A stretch of DNA of 64,000 bases. It comes from Promethearchaeota archaeon (GTDB lineage: Archaea; Asgardarchaeota; Lokiarchaeia; Sigyniarchaeales; SOKP01). The DNA is taken from positions 1,017,063 through 1,081,062 of the forward strand of contig JAHPZA010000006.1 of NCBI GenBank assembly GCA_019058445.1, read 5' to 3'. Positions 8,300 to 18,691 of this stretch are shown here, piece by piece. The notes under the pieces were generated by a model. The model saw only the letters and a list, made by a program, of their open reading frames with translations. It had not been told where the DNA came from and did not search any database. Both the position numbers and the translations under genes were made by a program. Each line of letters opens with the position of its first letter. The first letter of the stretch is position 1.

Positions 8300-11200
8300 A
8301 TGAAATTCAATTTAAAAAAACTTACATCATTAATAGATGAACATAGGAAAACAACAACAATAGGTATATTTGTTTTAATAGTATCAGCGGGTATCCTTGT
8401 ATTTTTAGCACCTGCCTTGTTTGATTATTATTACGAAGAACCTTTGGATGAAGAAGATAATGATATAGATTCAGTATTGTGGAGGTTTGGTAAAGGAATG
8501 CCTGGTACGGGAGCAACAATGCAACCCGAAAAAGTATCTTTTATAAGCGGAGGAGAAGAGTATATTGTAGTCGGAACTGACGGAGGGATTGCTACTCTTA
8601 CATTAGATGGAATTATAAGTATGAGTTATATGACTTTTGGTGATGTAATTTCGTTTGAGTTAATCGAAGATATCTCAGGGGATGGTCAAAAAGATATTGT
8701 TTTAATTGTCTATGATAGAGACCATGCTAATGTTATTGCTATTGCTTCGAGTAACGGAGAAGAGATATGGAAGTATGATCCACGAGTCAAAGGTTATGAT
8801 TCCGAAACCTTTGCCACTCGAGAATTTATTACATATACCTGGGATCTTGTAGTAATAGATGATATTGATGATGATGGTACAGATGATGTCGTTATTTCCT
8901 CTTGGAATAGAATTATTGCCTTAGAGGGGGATGAGGGAGATGAGATTTGGATAAATAATGATGCTTGTACAAATGATATTTGGAATATTGAGGTTTTAGA
9001 TGATAAAATTATTGCTGGTTCAGAAGCAGGAGAATTAGTGGCAGTTGATATGGAGGATGGTAAACTTGAATGGGTTTCAGAAATAGAACCAACGACAACT
9101 ATATTACTTCGAAGTATGGCAGTCGTTGTAGAGAGGGAAATAGCAAGCTCTATTAACGATATCATCATAGACGGAGACAATATTATTGTTTCTGCGGATA
9201 ATGGATATATCTATCTTGTTTCAGGAGATGATGGAGATGAACTAGATGACTATGAGGTTCATGAGATTGATGAATATGAGGATTATGTGGGTGATACCTC
9301 AGACGCTCTTACATCTCCTTATAGCTGTGAGAGAAGGATCTTTCAGCGTGCTGGGTTAAAATTATTTGAGATCAAAGACATAAATAACGACGGTTCCAAT
9401 GAATATATGGCAATTTCTTTCCACCTTGAATATTCTGAAGAAGATTTTCATGATATAGAAGATCTTGAGTTTGAGGGATTTATTTTTAAATGTGATGATG
9501 ATGAGATTGATGATACGTTAGGTGGTGATTTTAGTTATGATGAAACACTATACACCGCTTCTTATCCAGAATTCATTAGGGTAGATTCCGAAGTTAGATG
9601 CTATTTTTTTAGAAATAATTTTGAAGGCACTACGGGTGGTGAAAGTAATTATCAAGGAATTTACTATAACGATTATGTTACTGACTCTTTAAACCCTACT
9701 AGATCTACAAGAGTCGTAAAAACTGGAGATGAATGGGAAGATGAGGCGAATGACGATGATACTAGGGGAAAATACTTATTAAATGTAGGAGATGTTAACG
9801 AGGATGGCAGTGATGATTTGTTTGCAATAAGTGATGATGGAAAATATTTGCTTATTGATACAAAAAACAGTCAGACTATTTGGTCGAGATCTAAAGCAGC
9901 TGGAGGTTCAGAACTCATCCCAATTGAAGATATTGATAATGATGGAGTAAGAGACTTTTTATTTAAGAAATATAGTGATTTTGAGCCTACATGGAGGGAA
10001 TACTCTGGTGAAGATATAGATGTTCCTAGTTGGAATTATTATGGAACAGAAGAAGGAGATCCCGCAGAGGATCAAATTATAATCTCCGAATTTTTAACCA
10101 TTAGTGCCAGAACAGGCAGAGTAATATGGGAATTTAGCGTACCTGATCCTGCTTATTACGAGGGATTAAGGGAAGTGATTAATATTGGAGATGTCGATGG
10201 CGATAATATTGATGACTATGCTGGCTGGATAATTCCCTCTGATTACCCTCCGGAAGTCCTAAATCACATCCGGGATATATCAGGAGGAACTTCTGTATCA
10301 ACAACAACTTATGGACCTGAAAGAAATAATTACGTTGAAGAAGCGATTAATAGAGCATTGTTAGTAGGGTACACACGATTTCTGGCTATCAATGGATCAA
10401 ACGGTTTAATTTTCTGGAATACTCCTCTAATCGATTTCCCTTATAAATACTATCGAGACTATGAATATGGGGGGAATTATAATGACCCTACTAATCCTCA
10501 AGTTAACGCGGGAGAGATTTATCATAGAACATACGATCGTATCCCTCTTAACTGGACTAACTACGCATCCGATAGCGATCGGGATCATATTCTATGGACA
10601 AATCCATGGGACAGTTCAACTTTAATGCATGCAACGAACCTTGGACGTGAATCAGGAACAACAAGTGATTCACTTTTCGATCTTTGGGGAGATAATGGAA
10701 AAAACCATACGATTACATCTTATAATTCGTCGGCATTGGCACTAATCGGTAATCCTCAAACTAGCTCTTCAGAAGAAACTAAAGAACAAGATAATTATAA
10801 TTGGGTTGTGGATTCAGAATCCTCTAGTGGAAGCCAAAAAATATCGCTTGAAATGTCATTTAATCAATCTCTAGAAATTCAGAGCGATTCAGATTACCTT
10901 ATGATAGATTATGCTGGAAATCTTACAACAAAAGTTGCTCAAATTGAACTATTTATCTATAATTTCTCAGATGATAATTGGATTAAAATAAGTCCGAAAT
11001 CTATAAATTCCACATCTTTTACAACCATGCAAAAAACCTTTGAAGATATTCAAGATATTGTCAAAGCTGCTGATAATAATCGAGTTAAAATCAAAATTGA
11101 AGCAACTGATTCGAATAGTTTTTCTCTCTCGATTGATGAATTAGTTGTTAACTATATATATGAGCTCGGAAATTATACCCTGAAAGCAGAGCAAGCAGGA

Positions 11201-13588
11201 AGCACTTGGGTGACTTCAATCAATTTAACTATTCCTTTACAATTTGGAACAGATTATCATGAACTTGCTCAGATCGACAGAATATCCGCTTTTAAAATGC
11301 AAACTAAAGCATTAATTGATCTTACAGGTCCTGAAGAATGGAGGTCATTTAACTTTATATATGAAATTCTTAATTCTACTTCCGGTCAATGGTCTCCATT
11401 TTATATTAATGCAAGTAGCCGTTATCTGAATAAGGATCACCCCATGAATGCTTGGTATGGGGGCTATAAAAATAGTTCAACAGGTGGATTTAGGCATAAT
11501 GCTACAAGTTTCGAGTTATCTGATGTCTTGAGGTATGATATGATGTATATAATTCGACGGGGTACCTATAATCCATCAGGTTTATGGGGGATAGACGATG
11601 GCATAGATTTTGATGGTGAAAATAGAACCATTATGTGGCCATTTATTGATGCAAACAATAATGTGAAAATTCGCATAAATATCACAAATACCAATAAACC
11701 TTTTAATTTAACAATTGATAGTTTTGGACTGGGCGTGTTCTACTGGGGAGTATTTGGTAATGATTGGGATAGTAGCTATGTCTATAATTTGGAAACTGAT
11801 GAATGGGACGAAAATTTAGATAATATTTTAAATCTAAAAATTTTAGACTTTAAAGCAATAAACGGTACGGGTAATGATTCTTTCGATGTAGTAGTTGTCG
11901 CCGGATTTGAAACAAGTGGTAGTTGGAGCTCTAGATTAATTCTATTTAACGTTAAAAATCAAACTATAAACGCTCAATGGGATCGCAATAGTAGGGATAT
12001 AGTCCCGTATAATATTGTGAGTATTACATATTTGAATAATACTCAAAACGGTTGGCTATTAAGCGGTACATTTAACGATCCCTCTACTCTATTTTCTCAT
12101 AAATACATTCAAAATGCGAACTGGGATAACACAATAACTAATTACGATAACTATACTGATCCAACGATAACTTATAAAGCTACTTCTATAGATATAACAA
12201 ATCAATGGTCTCAATTCTATGAAGTTCCTGGAACAGTCGAATACAGATGGGGAAAATTGGGTATCATTCTAGGGCAATACGGCGATTATAATGATTACCA
12301 TGAAAAAATTAAAATTATTAATCCAGATACTTTAGCAACTATTTGTATTATTAATCCGACTAATTTGGACTATTTAGGAAGGTCACAATATTGGACTACC
12401 AGAAGAAATGATTTTAGTATGGAAGGTGCCGGATATAAAATAAGATTTTCATACGCGGACTTTACCGGAGATGGTTATTTTGAGCACGTAGCTTTGGCTG
12501 AAGGAGGTCGGGTCATTAAAATTTTCAGCGGTACAACCGTCGATCCAGGTGATGCATTTGTCAGTATTGACCTTGAAGAATTAATTGAAGAAGGGGAAGT
12601 TAGCGACAAATACAATGAGTGGTCAGAAGAAGTTGACACTTCTTTCAATTTGCCATTCGCATCATGCGGAGATATTAACGATGATCATCGTGAAGATGGA
12701 ATAGTTGGAATGCAAATGGCCAAGCAAGAATGGGATGAAAGACTGTATTCAAAGGGAGCTGCAGTTCTATGTTTGGACATTACTTCCAGTTCTGGGACCG
12801 ATTTAGAACTTATTGAATTTGAAAATAGTGGTGATGACAACGATGATGATGATGAGCGAGGTTTTGATAAAGATGCGTGGCAATTAGAGACCTATGATTA
12901 TGAGTATGAATGGTCTGATGATAGATATGAATATGTCGACTTTATGGAAAATATCGGAGATTTCAATGATGATGGTGAAGATGACATTATTTGCGGTCAT
13001 CGTACATATACACGTGCCGAAGGTGCCTATATAACCGGTTATATTACCGACTTATTGGATGTCTATAATCAAGAATTGTTATATAGGTTTAATTTAGAGA
13101 GCGTTGAAGCAATTTATCCTGTTGGTGATATTACAGGAGATGGAAACAACGAATTCATACTCGCAAGCGGTGAGTCATTTTTCTGCATAAATTCGGAATT
13201 TGAAGTCGAATTTAAAAACATTGATGATGATGATGAAATGTCATCGAGTAGATTCACGATCGAATGGGAGACGGAAGGTGATTACGATTATTTTGAGCTA
13301 GTGATTAATGATAATAGTTATTGTATTACGGAGTATACGGAATGCAAAGTTTCTCTTGGTCAAGGTGAGAAAAAAGTTCAAATTTTTATGTACGATAAAA
13401 GCGGAGTCGTCATAGCTGTAGACGAGGTAAACATTACGGTCCCTGCAGATTATTCAATGTGGGTGTTGACTGTTATAATAGCAGGTATATCTGCAGCCCT
13501 TGTGGTAACTTATCGACGGATGAAAAATAAGAATAAGGGGATTGTTCTAATCGATAAAGATAAAAAAATGGAGGAGTTAAAGATATGA
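8300..13588 (+). CDS. Giant surface protein with FG-GAP/PQQ-like beta-propeller repeats
   Basis: 1762 residues. One hydrophobic anchor lies near residues 20-43 and another near 1721-1740, followed by a short basic tail, so most of the protein should lie outside the cell. At least ten copies of a calcium-binding-like motif (DxxxDGxxD) are visible near residues 124, 187, 358, 497, 543, 630, 1386, 1457, 1553 and 1609, for example GDVNEDGSDDLFAIS and GDFNDDGEDDIICG. Between them are PQQ-type blades (SGNGEEIWKY-like, LVAVDMEDGKLEWV). The centre is rich in N-x-S/T sites. The stop overlaps the ATPase start, so it belongs to an operon with an ABC-2 system. Role unknown: surface sensor, adhesin or substrate receptor. 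Confidence 0.8.
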   Translation: MKFNLKKLTSLIDEHRKTTTIGIFVLIVSAGILVFLAPALFDYYYEEPLDEEDNDIDSVLWRFGKGMPGTGATMQPEKVSFISGGEEYIVVGTDGGIATLTLDGIISMSYMTFGDVISFELIEDISGDGQKDIVLIVYDRDHANVIAIASSNGEEIWKYDPRVKGYDSETFATREFITYTWDLVVIDDIDDDGTDDVVISSWNRIIALEGDEGDEIWINNDACTNDIWNIEVLDDKIIAGSEAGELVAVDMEDGKLEWVSEIEPTTTILLRSMAVVVEREIASSINDIIIDGDNIIVSADNGYIYLVSGDDGDELDDYEVHEIDEYEDYVGDTSDALTSPYSCERRIFQRAGLKLFEIKDINNDGSNEYMAISFHLEYSEEDFHDIEDLEFEGFIFKCDDDEIDDTLGGDFSYDETLYTASYPEFIRVDSEVRCYFFRNNFEGTTGGESNYQGIYYNDYVTDSLNPTRSTRVVKTGDEWEDEANDDDTRGKYLLNVGDVNEDGSDDLFAISDDGKYLLIDTKNSQTIWSRSKAAGGSELIPIEDIDNDGVRDFLFKKYSDFEPTWREYSGEDIDVPSWNYYGTEEGDPAEDQIIISEFLTISARTGRVIWEFSVPDPAYYEGLREVINIGDVDGDNIDDYAGWIIPSDYPPEVLNHIRDISGGTSVSTTTYGPERNNYVEEAINRALLVGYTRFLAINGSNGLIFWNTPLIDFPYKYYRDYEYGGNYNDPTNPQVNAGEIYHRTYDRIPLNWTNYASDSDRDHILWTNPWDSSTLMHATNLGRESGTTSDSLFDLWGDNGKNHTITSYNSSALALIGNPQTSSSEETKEQDNYNWVVDSESSSGSQKISLEMSFNQSLEIQSDSDYLMIDYAGNLTTKVAQIELFIYNFSDDNWIKISPKSINSTSFTTMQKTFEDIQDIVKAADNNRVKIKIEATDSNSFSLSIDELVVNYIYELGNYTLKAEQAGSTWVTSINLTIPLQFGTDYHELAQIDRISAFKMQTKALIDLTGPEEWRSFNFIYEILNSTSGQWSPFYINASSRYLNKDHPMNAWYGGYKNSSTGGFRHNATSFELSDVLRYDMMYIIRRGTYNPSGLWGIDDGIDFDGENRTIMWPFIDANNNVKIRINITNTNKPFNLTIDSFGLGVFYWGVFGNDWDSSYVYNLETDEWDENLDNILNLKILDFKAINGTGNDSFDVVVVAGFETSGSWSSRLILFNVKNQTINAQWDRNSRDIVPYNIVSITYLNNTQNGWLLSGTFNDPSTLFSHKYIQNANWDNTITNYDNYTDPTITYKATSIDITNQWSQFYEVPGTVEYRWGKLGIILGQYGDYNDYHEKIKIINPDTLATICIINPTNLDYLGRSQYWTTRRNDFSMEGAGYKIRFSYADFTGDGYFEHVALAEGGRVIKIFSGTTVDPGDAFVSIDLEELIEEGEVSDKYNEWSEEVDTSFNLPFASCGDINDDHREDGIVGMQMAKQEWDERLYSKGAAVLCLDITSSSGTDLELIEFENSGDDNDDDDERGFDKDAWQLETYDYEYEWSDDRYEYVDFMENIGDFNDDGEDDIICGHRTYTRAEGAYITGYITDLLDVYNQELLYRFNLESVEAIYPVGDITGDGNNEFILASGESFFCINSEFEVEFKNIDDDDEMSSSRFTIEWETEGDYDYFELVINDNSYCITEYTECKVSLGQGEKKVQIFMYDKSGVVIAVDEVNITVPADYSMWVLTVIIAGISAALVVTYRRMKNKNKGIVLIDKDKKMEELKI

Positions 13589-14565
13589 TTAAAAAAGAGA
13601 AGGTTACGGAGAGGAAAACAGATTTTAAATACGAAATCTGGAGTAATGAACTCCAAAAAATCTACGGGAAGAAGGATAAAGCATTTGAAGCTGTAAAAAA
13701 AATAAATCTCCGTGTAGAACCCGGAATTCACGGTTTTTTAGGGCCTAACGGAGCAGGTAAAACAACAACCATGAGTATGCTGGTTGGAGCTATTTCTATA
13801 ACCTCTGGTGAGGCTAAAATAAGAAATGAAGATGCAGGAAGCGTTGCTGCGAGGCGGTTATTTGGGTTCTTACCCCAAGATCCTGTTTTTTACAATCATA
13901 TGACGGGAGAGGATTACCTAATTTACATGGGAAAGCTAGGAGGATTGCATAAAACAGAAGCAAGGAAGAGAGCTCAAGAGCTATGTGCGTATTTTGATAT
14001 TTTCGACGATAGAGTCCGGCCTATAGGGGAATATTCTGGGGGTATGAAACAAAAAATCGGGATTGCAGCGGCACTTATTCACAAACCAAAATTATTAATT
14101 TTAGATGAACCAACGGCCAATTTGGATCCAATAGGACGTGCAAGTATAATAGAAAAAATCAAGGAAATTTCTAAAACAGTAAGTGTATTTGTATCTAGCC
14201 ACATACTATCCGAAATTGAACAGATGTGCGATCGGGTAACTATGATTAATAACGGTGAAATCGTTATTTCAGATACGTTAAAAAATATCAAGAAGAAATA
14301 TATCGGAAACACTTATCAATTAGACACTAATAAAAACCAGGAAATTTTACAATCCCTAGAAAAGAAGGATTATGTGCAAAAAGCCTGGATAAAAGAGGAA
14401 GACGAAACAGTTCAAGTAATTCCTAAAGATGCTGACAGACTACAGACGGAGATACCTAAGTTAATATTAGATAATAAAGCGATAATGTATAGTTTCCATA
14501 TACCCGAGGTGTCACTACAGGATATATTTATGGAAGTATATGCTTTGGGAGGGAGTAAAAAATGA
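13585..14565 (+). CDS. ABC transporter ATP-binding protein (ABC-2 type)
   Basis: 326 residues, with Walker A GPNGAGKTTT, signature SGGMKQKIGIA, Walker B LLILDEPTANLDP and the H-loop SSHILSEIEQ. The C-terminal hundred residues are the usual extension of DrrA/CcmA-type exporters. The start overlaps the end of the giant propeller protein by four bases (ATGA), and the stop overlaps the permease start by four bases. This indicates a tightly coupled three-gene operon. The substrate is unknown; the context suggests work at the cell surface together with the propeller protein. Confidence 0.93.
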   Translation: MIKKEKVTERKTDFKYEIWSNELQKIYGKKDKAFEAVKKINLRVEPGIHGFLGPNGAGKTTTMSMLVGAISITSGEAKIRNEDAGSVAARRLFGFLPQDPVFYNHMTGEDYLIYMGKLGGLHKTEARKRAQELCAYFDIFDDRVRPIGEYSGGMKQKIGIAAALIHKPKLLILDEPTANLDPIGRASIIEKIKEISKTVSVFVSSHILSEIEQMCDRVTMINNGEIVISDTLKNIKKKYIGNTYQLDTNKNQEILQSLEKKDYVQKAWIKEEDETVQVIPKDADRLQTEIPKLILDNKAIMYSFHIPEVSLQDIFMEVYALGGSKK

Positions 14566-15566
14566 GCTTAGAAACGATTAAAAAAAAGACAAAATCTCTA
14601 TTCTTAAGAGTAAAATCAGAAACTGTGGAGAATGAAGCATTCAGAAATATGCTAATATTAACTATAAAGACCTATCAAGATTTAACATCACTTAAGAAAT
14701 TTTTAATTTCGTTAGTTGGGATGATGTTATTTCCGATCATCTTCCTTTCATTCGAAACGACCATTGATTATAATTCAATTTCTGTTCAACACGCTGCAGC
14801 AGCCATAAGCATCCAAATAATATTCCCTATGTTCTTTTGGACTTTAGGAATCGCTTTCATCTGCATTATTGGTACTAGCGGAGCGTCTCTTATTGCAGAA
14901 GAGGTTCATTCGGGAACCATGTTGATTTTAGTAAGTAAGCCAATTCGCCGAATAAAAATATTTCTGGGAAAATTTCTTGGATTATTCTTATATGGGGCAG
15001 TTTTAAGTTTTTGTGCGGTATTTCTATTAGGTTGGATAGCTGTGCTGAGATATTCTGCCAATCTACTTCACTTTTTTGCATTGATGCCATTTTTATTGGC
15101 ATCCTATCTATATTCATTAGTTCTTTTGCTTATATTTTGTAGTATTACACTGGCTCTTTCATCAATCATGGATCGCCCAAGAAATGCTGCATTAGGGGTT
15201 TTATTCTTGGTTATTTTTTCTTTCATAGGAATGATGGTTCTTAAGATGTTCATTGCAGATTATTACGAAGATTATTATTTATATCATATCGATCTCGGTT
15301 ATCATTTATCAAACATCTATATATCCTTTTTAGAGGCATTTAATGCAATTCCTTTAGTAGCAGAGTGGCAGCAGTGGTTTGCTATGACGACTGGCGTATA
15401 TGAAACTGCGTCACCTACGGATCCCGATCAAGATATAAATCCTGGGGGAATGATAAGGACAGATTATTATCTACCGATCTTCTCCTTACTAATATGGATT
15501 GGTATTGCTATTGGTCTTTTAGCTTATGGCTTGTTTAGTTTAAAGAACAGAGAGATTTCGGTTTAA
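14562..15566 (+). CDS. ABC-2 type transporter permease
   Basis: 334 residues with about six hydrophobic segments. An amphipathic N-terminus precedes the first segment, and LIAEEVHSGTMLILVSKPIRR, a typical ABC-2 coupling region, lies between segments 2 and 3. A large extracellular loop (about residues 225-300) is rich in Tyr, Asp and Pro. The ATG overlaps the ATPase stop. With the ATPase this makes one complete exporter of the DrrB/NodJ/NatB class, one permease per operon, presumably a homodimer in the membrane. Confidence 0.88.
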   Translation: MSLETIKKKTKSLFLRVKSETVENEAFRNMLILTIKTYQDLTSLKKFLISLVGMMLFPIIFLSFETTIDYNSISVQHAAAAISIQIIFPMFFWTLGIAFICIIGTSGASLIAEEVHSGTMLILVSKPIRRIKIFLGKFLGLFLYGAVLSFCAVFLLGWIAVLRYSANLLHFFALMPFLLASYLYSLVLLLIFCSITLALSSIMDRPRNAALGVLFLVIFSFIGMMVLKMFIADYYEDYYLYHIDLGYHLSNIYISFLEAFNAIPLVAEWQQWFAMTTGVYETASPTDPDQDINPGGMIRTDYYLPIFSLLIWIGIAIGLLAYGLFSLKNREISV

Positions 15567-15597
15567 AACGGAAAAATTCTAAATTTAATAAATATCC

Positions 15598-15607
15598 TTT
15601 TTTTTTT
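15598..15607 (+). terminator. Oligo-T termination tract after the ABC operon
   Basis: A run of ten T residues begins 32 bases after the permease stop and is followed by more T-rich DNA. Archaeal RNA polymerase terminates at oligo-T without needing a hairpin. The placement fits, but T-runs are common in this AT-rich sequence. Confidence 0.35.
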
Positions 15608-15665
15608 ATTATTTCTTATATTCAAGCAATAAGAGCTCTTTTTATTAAATCAAATATTAAAGATA

Positions 15666-16868
15666 TTGATGATTAGCCATAAAGATGAAAGGTCATATGT
15701 TCAAAAAAGGTTGTACATTTATCATTTCTTAAATGACGGGATTACCTTTGTATTACCAGTTCTAATGGTTAGTTTATATTTTGAATTTAACTTAAATTGG
15801 TTCCAAATTGGGTTAATTTTTGCCTTTAATTCTCTGGCGACAATAATCTTTCAATTAATTGTGGGTTATTTCACAGATCAAAATAATAATAAAACTTTAA
15901 TGTTATTTGGGTTGTTTTTATTAGCTTTATCATCCTTTTTAATGATAATTTCATTTGATTTTGTTAGTTTACTGATTTTTGCCACTATATCTGGAATTGC
16001 TTTGGCTTTTCAGCATTCTATCGCCTATGCGACGACGAGTAGAATGTATCAAGAGAAAAATGATATTATGATTGGTCGTCAAGGAGCAGCGGGAGATTTG
16101 GGCAAGTGCATTGCGGTTTTTTCATCTGCTTTACTTTTAATCTTCTTTAGTTCATGGAAATTAGTGTTGTTAATTTGGGCATTCATCTGTTTGCTGATTT
16201 TCATAGTTATTACGATTAATTTCCGTAATATAACCTTTGAAGAATATTATAATCATGATAGTGTGAATGAGATCAAGGTACCTAATAAAGTTGAGAAAGA
16301 ACTCCGGAAAATATTAGTTATTTTGGTATTTATTATCTATATCCTCTTTTTGGCAATATATTCATTGTTAATAATTAATCTGGCAATCTATTTAAGAGTA
16401 GAAAAAACGGGCATCGTTTCGGAATACTCTGGATTAATTATGGGATATACCTTAATTTTCGGTGTCATTGGGGCGTATTTTTCAGGTAGTATGAAAAAGA
16501 AATATGGAATGACAAATTCTCTAATTTTTTTCAGTATTTTAATGATAGGGGTGGTAATAATATACATCCTTTTAGATACAAGTGATTTGATAATAAATTT
16601 ATTATTTTATGCTCTGCTTGGATTTTTATTATTTTTGCTATATCCCCAATTACTTGCTGCCATAAATGATTGTTTTCATCATAAAAAAATTGGATTTGGA
16701 TATGGCATAGTTCTAAGTTGTGGATGGCTTGGAAATTTTATTGGATTCTTAATTGGTGGATATTTCGCTAATCTTTATTCAGCTAATATGTTTTTCATCA
16801 TTAGTATTATTTTTTTTGTCATGGTAATTGTTTTATCCCTAATAATAAAGATAAATCATAAGATATAA
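15666..16868 (+). CDS. Major facilitator superfamily transporter
   Basis: 400 residues with about twelve hydrophobic segments in two halves joined by a charged cytoplasmic loop around residue 200-215 (EVNEIKV-like). The segment HSIAYATTSRMYQEK and the early motif VGYFTDQNNNKTLM (loop 2-3, the MFS A-motif position) support the family. It stands alone on the plus strand upstream of two amidohydrolases, so it could import or export their substrate. Fosmidomycin-resistance-like MFS proteins have similar architecture; no substrate can be assigned. Confidence 0.8.
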   Translation: MMISHKDERSYVQKRLYIYHFLNDGITFVLPVLMVSLYFEFNLNWFQIGLIFAFNSLATIIFQLIVGYFTDQNNNKTLMLFGLFLLALSSFLMIISFDFVSLLIFATISGIALAFQHSIAYATTSRMYQEKNDIMIGRQGAAGDLGKCIAVFSSALLLIFFSSWKLVLLIWAFICLLIFIVITINFRNITFEEYYNHDSVNEIKVPNKVEKELRKILVILVFIIYILFLAIYSLLIINLAIYLRVEKTGIVSEYSGLIMGYTLIFGVIGAYFSGSMKKKYGMTNSLIFFSILMIGVVIIYILLDTSDLIINLLFYALLGFLLFLLYPQLLAAINDCFHHKKIGFGYGIVLSCGWLGNFIGFLIGGYFANLYSANMFFIISIIFFVMVIVLSLIIKINHKI

Positions 16869-17015
16869 TTCCTTAAATTATACCATGTGTGCAAATGCAT
16901 CTATTATCATTATTTATATGATCAATTATATGGCATTTCTTAAAGTTTGCCGTATTTATCATTATTAATAAAAGTTAATTTCAAATAACAAAAAAAGAAA
17001 ACAAAAAGCGATTTT

Positions 17016-17801
17016 ATGAGACAAAAACTAGATTTAAACATTCCTAAATATAAGATATTTGATTTTCATAGGCATATATCAAATTTGAGCGAATTCGAAC
17101 AAAATTTAACTGAATTTAATATAGATAAATTTTGTTTAATGCCCACTACGATAGAAAACGATTTTGAAAATATTTCTTCTTATATTGAAAATATTAAACC
17201 GTATTATGAAAAATACAAAGATAGAGCGCTGATTTTTGGAGCATTAGATTTCTCAAATGATTACAATTATAATAGAGAGCTATTAGAAAAACAAAAAAAA
17301 AATATAAATATAAGAGGTATAAAACTGCACCCTGACCAAGGATTTGAGCTAACTAAGAAATTTTTAAAACCGTACTTCCACGCAATATCTGATGTATTTG
17401 GTTATAAGATACCCATTTATGTTCATACGGATTGGCCATTGAAAGAAGAACAGAGGTATGCTCCAGATAGTATAAAAAATACTTTTGACAAAATAGTTGC
17501 TAATTTTTCAGATTTTAACTTTATAATGGGACATGCAGGAGGTTCAGGTGCGTACTTAAACGTGTGGAAAAGCTGTAAAAAATTTCCTAATGTGTATCTG
17601 GAAACTTCAATGTCTCCAGTAACCTCACCTTTGGAGGAAGTTATATGGAAAATAGGTCCCCAAAAATTGCTATTTGGGAGTAATTACCCTTATTGCGCAA
17701 CAAGCATAGAACTTGTAAAATTACAAAGTCTCTATAAAATATCCGAAGAAGATATAAGGATGGCTCTAGAATCAAATGCGGAGGTGTTATTTTCAAAATG
17801 A
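17016..17801 (+). CDS. Amidohydrolase (amidohydrolase-2, TIM barrel), copy 1
   Basis: 261 residues. Metal-site landmarks of the amidohydrolase-2 family appear in order: DFHRH near residue 17, GIKLHPDQG, YVHTDWP, MGHAGG and FGSNYPYC. These provide histidine and aspartate ligands for a divalent metal at the barrel mouth. The family includes decarboxylases, lactonases and hydrolases. The stop overlaps the start of the next gene by four bases, so the pair is translationally coupled. The two enzymes are diverged in sequence and may form a heteromer or act in sequence. Confidence 0.85.
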   Translation: MRQKLDLNIPKYKIFDFHRHISNLSEFEQNLTEFNIDKFCLMPTTIENDFENISSYIENIKPYYEKYKDRALIFGALDFSNDYNYNRELLEKQKKNINIRGIKLHPDQGFELTKKFLKPYFHAISDVFGYKIPIYVHTDWPLKEEQRYAPDSIKNTFDKIVANFSDFNFIMGHAGGSGAYLNVWKSCKKFPNVYLETSMSPVTSPLEEVIWKIGPQKLLFGSNYPYCATSIELVKLQSLYKISEEDIRMALESNAEVLFSK

Positions 17802-18658
17802 TAATCTATAAAGATGAGGAATACCGTTTATGGGATGCCCATTCTCACTTTTCCAATTTGGTGGCAAGACCATTGAAATCTTTTCTGAAAGCTTTAGCAA
17901 TCTATGAGATAATGGATTTAATTTTCGCGAATTGGCAAAGGTTCAAAAGCATATCTGAGGACAGAACAGAGAAGAACGTGTATCTATATAAGTTAATATT
18001 AGATTTTTATCAAATTGATAAGGCAATTCACTTACCCGTTTTTAAAATGGATAGAAAACTAAGTTATAGAATGAACGAGTTATTTCCCCAAAAACTTTTT
18101 GGATTTGGTTATATTAATCCGAGGTCAAAAAAACTTGATCAGGACCTTCAAGATCTTGTTGATCATAAGGTATATGGCATTAAAATACACCCAGATATTA
18201 TGAAATTTACTTTTAAGACAGCTCAAGAAGAACTTATAAAAATTCTTCGATTTTGTGGCGAAAATAAAATTATCGTATTATCTCATACAGGGAGTCATTC
18301 AACACTTAAGAACTTAACACCCATTTTAAAGAAAAGTGAAGAATCGGTTTTTATTATAGGGCATTCAGGATTATGTCCTCAAGTTTCAGATGCTCTTCAA
18401 GTGGCAAAGGAGTGTCCTAATTCGTATTTAGAAATGTCGGGTAATCCATATACTTACAAATTCATAGAAGCCATAAAAGATCCTGACATCGGTGTGGAAA
18501 GAATATTGTTTGGCACAGATATTCCTAGCTTACATCCTAGGGTTGAAATTCAGAAAGTCTTAGCACTTCCAATCTCAACAGAAGAAAAACGACTTATATT
18601 CTCCTACAATCTAGAAAGAGTAATGAGAGATTTCTTAAAGGATAAGTTTAAAATATAA
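17798..18658 (+). CDS. Amidohydrolase (amidohydrolase-2, TIM barrel), copy 2
   Basis: 286 residues. Family marks are DAHSHFSN near residue 13, GIKIHPDIMKF, LSHTGSH, IIGHSGLCPQ and LFGTDIPS. The N-terminal HxH is complete here, whereas the upstream partner has HRH within DFHRH, also acceptable. An insertion of about 60 residues after the first motif is helical and may form a lid. Coupled to the upstream gene through a four-base ATGA overlap. The MFS genes on either side suggest handling of a small organic compound, identity unknown. Confidence 0.85.
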   Translation: MIIYKDEEYRLWDAHSHFSNLVARPLKSFLKALAIYEIMDLIFANWQRFKSISEDRTEKNVYLYKLILDFYQIDKAIHLPVFKMDRKLSYRMNELFPQKLFGFGYINPRSKKLDQDLQDLVDHKVYGIKIHPDIMKFTFKTAQEELIKILRFCGENKIIVLSHTGSHSTLKNLTPILKKSEESVFIIGHSGLCPQVSDALQVAKECPNSYLEMSGNPYTYKFIEAIKDPDIGVERILFGTDIPSLHPRVEIQKVLALPISTEEKRLIFSYNLERVMRDFLKDKFKI

Positions 18659-18691
18659 CAACTAACAAAAAATAAAAAAAAGGATAAAAAT

